A stretch of 64,000 bases of DNA from VRUE01 sp963753245 (GTDB lineage Bacteria; Actinomycetota; Thermoleophilia; Solirubrobacterales; 70-9), in NCBI GenBank assembly GCA_963753245.1, contig CAVWBK010000002.1, positions 924,607 to 988,606 on the forward strand, read 5' to 3'. The position numbers and the translations under genes are program-made. Every line of letters begins with the position of its first letter. Position 1 is the first letter of the stretch. Under the pieces are notes generated by a model, which made no database searches, was not told the origin of the DNA, and worked only from the letters and a program-made list of their open reading frames with translations. This document shows, one piece after another, positions 59,954 through 64,000 of the stretch.

Positions 59954-62934
59954 TAGGCGGGGACTCCGGCCAAGTCCGCAAATGCGCCGCGAAGAACATC
60001 GGTAGCGCCCCACGGGTCGTCGATCTCGACAAATCCCCAACTCCCGAACCGTTCTGAGTTATTCACGGCGGGTATCCAAAGATTAAGGGCCGCCCCTGTC
60101 TTTGCCTTCTTCAAGTCAAGGTCTGCGCCGCTCACCTCAACGATCAACGTGGCCTCTCCCCCGCCGGCAGCTTGGACCTTTGCAAGAAAATCGGGAACAT
60201 ATTCACGTTGTCTTCCTTGATGGGTATACGGAATCGAAAAGCCTACGCGCTCGTTCTTTACGTAGGCTGTGACCTCGTCCAATGACTCGAGCGTGTGCGC
60301 AACTTTCTGCTCCCATGACTCGGTGTCGCAGACAATGTGACTGATATGACACTTGTCGGGATCTGTGCGCATTGTCGCCTTTGTAGTGTCGAAGTCGACG
60401 ACGCTAGTGGTACCGATCTGGTCATTGAGTGCCAGGATTGGCAGGAGTTCGGAGTCTCCGGCTGTTGCTCGCACCACAGCTTGATGAATTTTCTCAGCTG
60501 CTCGATCCGCCAAGTCCTCGATGAGTAGAAGCTGCACGAACGTATTGTCCTTGAGAACGAGGCTGCTTCTAATCCAATCTCGACTAATCCTTACGAGCTG
60601 GGGGAATACCCACGGCTCGCCGGTCCAATATCGCTGCTGCACCCGTCGCGCGAGTCGGTAAACAACCTCTTGTTCTCGTCGTCGCTGCAGATCTTGAAGT
60701 CGATGTCGGTCTGGTTCGCCAACAACGGGCAACATCTCCGTTTCGGTCGGAATCATTTGCGTCGAAACGGAGACGACGCTCTCCTCGGTGAACTCTGACG
60801 AGAGGCGCTCGGCAGGGACCTCAATCCGATATCCCCTGACCTTAGGGAATCGGATTTCGAGGTCCGATCGCTCATCGAGAGCCCGCACGCGGGTTACCGG
60901 CTTGATCGGCTTCGGCTCGCTAACACTTCCCGATGCGGGGATGAACGAGAACGGGACGCCGTAGATCTCGGCATATTCGGGATCGAAGTGTCCAGTCTCT
61001 GGATCAACTGAGTAGCTACGCCTGCGCAGACCACGGCCAACCACCTGCTCGCAAAGAAGCTGAGTGGTAAACGCTCGGATTCCGAGGATGTGGGTGACGG
61101 TGCTGGTATCCCAACCCTCCGTAAGCATCGACACGGAGACCACACAACGGATGTGCTCTCCCAGTCTTCCTGGCTTTCCGACCGTATTCATGACCTCACG
61201 CATCAGGTCCTCGTCGGGAATGCCTTCGGGATCACGAGCCGGAAACCGTTGAACGTACTCCGACTTGAAGCGTTCGATCTCTACAGCCGCGGCCTCTTTG
61301 AACTCGGCCGACATCGATTCGCCCGACTCGAGTTGTGCAGAATCGACAAGAATCGTACGTGGGCTGGAAAGTACGCGGCCATCTGCGACATTCGAAAACA
61401 AGTCGAGCTCGCCTGGCACAGCGACGGTGGTCTGCTCGTCGATGACCCTCTCGTAGCCAGCTATGAAGTCATACACCAACTTGGAGACACTAGTGTTACT
61501 GCACACCACAATGAATACCGGGGGCGTGGAGTCGGGGAGGTCCATGTTTTGCCACCGTTGAAAGCCGTTCGCATAGTTCTCATACAGACTTCGAAGTGCG
61601 CCTTCCAATCTTCCGGGAAGCTGCCGCCGATCGTTTAACTGCTCGTCCTTGACGTTTCGTCGCGGTAGCTCATCTCGAATGTGAGACCAAAGGTTGCGGT
61701 ATATGGGTCCGCCAGGTACGGATGCATCGTCCGCAACCGGGACGCGAGGAATCTTCACGAGTCCCGCCTCTATGGCATCAATCAGCGCGAAATCCGAGAC
61801 CACCCAGGGAAACAAGGTGCCCTCCGGATAGCCCGAACCACTCAGAAAGAATGGCGTGGCCGAGAGATCGAACGCGTAACGAACACCGATCTTGTCGTGG
61901 ACGGCCTGGAGGCCGGTAGCCCATACCCGCGCCTCCTCGTCATGCTGCTCAGCCTCCCTTCGTGCATCGCCTTTGAGATTGGTGGATTCGAAGAAATCCT
62001 CGGCGCCGCCTCCGATCCTATGGCGGTAGCAGTGATGCGCCTCATCATTGAGAACGACAATTCCACGCCGGTTTCCTATCTCCCTGCAAACCCGCCGCAC
62101 CATCTCGTCCGGAGACTCCTCAAAGGGGTTGGGGCCATCGGGATTGAGTACTTCTTTGCTCGCCCTCGCAACACTTGGCTGCGTGTCGCGCGTGCGAAAT
62201 GCGTGAAAGTTCGTGATCACAATCCGCGCTTTTCCGAGAGCCGCCATGTCGCCACCCGACAGCAAGTCCCGCTCCCGGTAGTAATTGTCGGGACTACTCG
62301 GCAGGAGGACGCGCAAGCGGTCACGAATCGTGATTCCTGGCGCCACTACAAGGAAGGCATCGCTGAAACGGGGGTCGCGCGGCGCCGCTACGCGATTCAG
62401 GGTCTGCCAGGCGATGAACATCGCCATGACCACGGTCTTTCCTGTCCCAGTGGCCATCTTGAAGGCGATCCGAAACAGGCCAGGGTTTGCATCTTCCGCT
62501 TGCCGTAGCAACTCTTTGACGAGCCGAGCGTCCGGATGTGCAGTGCGGGCGGCGATCTCGCAGAGGAAGATCGCCGTCTCGACCGCCTCGACCTGGCAGA
62601 AGAAGAGCCTTTTCTCTCGGTCTTCTTGAGTCCAATACTCGAGAAGGCGGCGGGTTGTCTCGGTGATCCCGGGATGGCCTTCTTGGCGCCAATCGCCGAC
62701 GCGATCGCGGATTTCGTTGATGAAGACGTTCTCCTCGATGCGATCAGCCGTCCACTCCGTCTCCATCTCAAGCTGGCTGGAGCGTTTAGACCGCGCGATC
62801 GGCATGAAGTAAGCCGAGCTCCGACGACCCTCCACCCAGTCGCTCGATATGCCCTCGTCAGTGAAACTCCAGTAGCGGGTCGGCTCCTCGAAGGGCCCGT
62901 TCAGAATTGGATTCTCGATCAGCGCATCGGCCAT
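59953..62934 (-). CDS. Type III-like restriction subunit (Res, SF2 helicase-nuclease)
   Basis: 993 residues. SF2 helicase with Walker A A-T-G-T-G-K-T at 161-167, D-E-A-H at 297-300 (L-N-D-E-A-H-H-C-Y), and a late motif V-V-G-R-G-L-R-R-R near 650. The C-terminal region (about 900-990) has Y-V-P-D-F-L-A-K then L-I-V-E-V-S-G-A-D, compatible with a PD-(D/E)XK nuclease. It resembles the BPTD_3080-type restriction family rather than EcoP15I-type Res. First gene of the three-gene overlapping operon. The ATP-dependent cleavage role is inferred. Confidence 0.9.
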   Translation of the reverse strand: MADALIENPILNGPFEEPTRYWSFTDEGISSDWVEGRRSSAYFMPIARSKRSSQLEMETEWTADRIEENVFINEIRDRVGDWRQEGHPGITETTRRLLEYWTQEDREKRLFFCQVEAVETAIFLCEIAARTAHPDARLVKELLRQAEDANPGLFRIAFKMATGTGKTVVMAMFIAWQTLNRVAAPRDPRFSDAFLVVAPGITIRDRLRVLLPSSPDNYYRERDLLSGGDMAALGKARIVITNFHAFRTRDTQPSVARASKEVLNPDGPNPFEESPDEMVRRVCREIGNRRGIVVLNDEAHHCYRHRIGGGAEDFFESTNLKGDARREAEQHDEEARVWATGLQAVHDKIGVRYAFDLSATPFFLSGSGYPEGTLFPWVVSDFALIDAIEAGLVKIPRVPVADDASVPGGPIYRNLWSHIRDELPRRNVKDEQLNDRRQLPGRLEGALRSLYENYANGFQRWQNMDLPDSTPPVFIVVCSNTSVSKLVYDFIAGYERVIDEQTTVAVPGELDLFSNVADGRVLSSPRTILVDSAQLESGESMSAEFKEAAAVEIERFKSEYVQRFPARDPEGIPDEDLMREVMNTVGKPGRLGEHIRCVVSVSMLTEGWDTSTVTHILGIRAFTTQLLCEQVVGRGLRRRSYSVDPETGHFDPEYAEIYGVPFSFIPASGSVSEPKPIKPVTRVRALDERSDLEIRFPKVRGYRIEVPAERLSSEFTEESVVSVSTQMIPTETEMLPVVGEPDRHRLQDLQRRREQEVVYRLARRVQQRYWTGEPWVFPQLVRISRDWIRSSLVLKDNTFVQLLLIEDLADRAAEKIHQAVVRATAGDSELLPILALNDQIGTTSVVDFDTTKATMRTDPDKCHISHIVCDTESWEQKVAHTLESLDEVTAYVKNERVGFSIPYTHQGRQREYVPDFLAKVQAAGGGEATLIVEVSGADLDLKKAKTGAALNLWIPAVNNSERFGSWGFVEIDDPWGATDVLRGAFADLAGVPA

Positions 62935-63418
62935 AGCTATCCCGCTGACGCTAACGGTCGTCGCCGACGTGCAAGAGCCCGCTTCCGCTCGGTGGGCGAA
63001 ATTTACGTCCGAAACCTACGCGGATAGAAACTGCGCTGCTAAGGAGAGCCTGGTTGTCCCTCCTTGAACGGAACCCAGTCGTGAGGTTCCTCTGGATCGG
63101 CCGAGATTCTCTGTAGGCAGATCCGCCATGCGTCTCCGGCGAGTCGCAGGGTGGCTGTCTGAACCGGCTGAACGGAGACCTACGGCGGAACGGCCGAGGC
63201 CGTCCGCGCCTATCGCCGAGGAGGCCCGACCTACTTGTCTTCATACATATTCGGGGACCTTCCCATGCCGAAGCAGGTAGAACGGGGCAAGAAGGTCGAC
63301 GGTTCCGAGATCTATTCAGGTTGACGAGAATCTCGCGTCGAATCGAGCCCTCAGGGGGCGACCAAGCCCGGACCGAAGAGGCCGCCGGGGCAGCCGGGGC
63401 AGCTCTCCATTCCCTTAG
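62935..63418. other. Upstream region of the restriction operon, no gene
   Basis: Broken frames only. The part from about 63340 may belong to the integrase relic that follows. Confidence 0.45.
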
Positions 63419-63592
63419 GCATACCTCTTCACCGCCCGGTTCGCGAATGGTGGCGACCTAGTCGTGCTGAGCCGGCATCTCGGCCACAACAACCCGTCAA
63501 TCACCGCGACCATCTAGACGGGCGAGTTCGAACGGGCCGCCTGGAGCGATGAGCGGCGCAAGCAAGTCGAAGGCATGTACGGAGGGGCGCTA
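63419..63592 (+). pseudogene. Tyrosine-recombinase C-terminal relic with stop at the catalytic Tyr
   Basis: In frame: F-A-N-G-G-D-L-V-V-L-S-R-H-L-G-H-N-N-P-S-I-T-A-T-I-stop-T-G-E-F-E-R-A. The L-G-H-x5-T motif is that of a tyrosine recombinase, and the TAG at 63515-63517 falls at the nucleophilic Tyr (usually T-x-x-Y). N-terminal domains are gone. Unrelated in sequence to the integrase at 26687. Confidence 0.7.
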
Positions 63593-64000
63593 GATGCGCA
63601 CCACCCGCTACTCGGAAAGAGGCGGCAACCGTCACCAGTTCCGTTGATGCAAGACCCTAGCGGCTGCCTCTTTGCTGCTGACTTGAAGGCGGAGGAGTCG
63701 GAGAGCCCCCAGCGCCCGAAGATCGATTGGAAGAGCGAGACGAACCCGAACGCTGAAGACCCGCAGGCCAACTCCGCACGGTCTCCCGCGCTATCCGAAC
63801 TTGCTGGTTTCGTGCCGCTCTACTTGCCACCGCTTTCCCCTTTTCTCTATTCAAATCGCAAACCGGTTCTATCGAATTCCTCGTTGAGAAGGTCTATAGC
63901 TAGCGCTTCCCGTTGTCGATAACTGGGAATCTTTGGCCTCAGATCATCTAGCTCAACGTCTGGGATATTCAGCGATGCCTCGGACGGAACCGGCACTAGA
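63593..64000. other. No gene recognised to the window end
   Basis: Frames on both strands are unsupported. A gene may begin near the edge but cannot be judged here. Confidence 0.4.

Noticed and set aside
49322..62934. Assignment to BREX or DISARM
   Set aside because: No PglZ/BrxC-like or DrmA/DrmB-like proteins are seen; only Res, Mod and DUF3883 are present.
1..64000. CRISPR array
   Set aside because: No series of evenly spaced identical short repeats was found by eye.

Overview
This 64 kb window is high-GC DNA, almost certainly from a soil actinobacterium. Secreted beta-propeller proteins with cysteine pairs, a collagen-like remnant, a CU044_5270-type membrane protein, an F420-type nitroreductase, frequent GTG/TTG starts and 4-bp ATGA gene overlaps suggest Thermoleophilia/Solirubrobacterales, but this is inference. 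There are no rRNA genes, no complete tRNA and no CRISPR array.

1-15.2 kb is ordinary chromosome: a truncated beta-propeller protein; an operon of response regulator, histidine kinase, undecaprenyl-diphosphatase and a COG4705 membrane protein; a quinone oxidoreductase; an RhtA-like exporter; a YegP-like small protein; a GAF-GGDEF cyclase; a membrane-anchored esterase; and several small secreted proteins.

15.2-25.9 kb is a copper-handling and cytochrome-oxidase assembly module: two CtaG proteins, a DsbA-like thiol oxidoreductase with VKOR, YcnI, a CopC-CopD fusion and SCO1, with small membrane proteins between them. It is bracketed by a 45-bp exact direct repeat that is the 3' half of a tRNA-His gene. 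Two tRNA-Met 3' parts mark further boundaries, and integrase-tail relics sit at both His repeats. This looks like a place where elements repeatedly integrated and decayed. An NlpC/P60 gene lies here beside a dead copy of itself.

25.9-43.6 kb is the remnant of an integrative conjugative or mobilizable element: MazEF-like toxin-antitoxin, intact tyrosine integrase, excisionase-like protein, a fragment of a TraG/TraD coupling protein, and one near-full-length but multiply frameshifted TrwC/TraA relaxase-helicase. Two further copies of the relaxase 3' end lie upstream. Cargo sits between these tails: ECF sigma factor with its membrane partner, and a stress/redox cluster of SnoaL, VOC, deazaflavin-dependent nitroreductase and TetR. 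Several cargo genes carry one nonsense codon or have lost their start.

43.6-64 kb is largely a defence-type region: a PD-(D/E)XK-like protein, a broken nuclease-like gene, a 1133-aa RecB-like nuclease/RNase H-like/SF1 helicase, an AbiE-type toxin-antitoxin pair with an operator array, a truncated metallo-hydrolase, a HEPN protein, and a three-gene overlapping operon encoding a type III-like restriction subunit, an adenine methyltransferase and a DUF3883 protein. An integrase relic whose catalytic tyrosine codon has become a stop lies beyond it. The most promising candidate for an incompletely described system is the res-mod-DUF3883 operon with the convergent HEPN gene.
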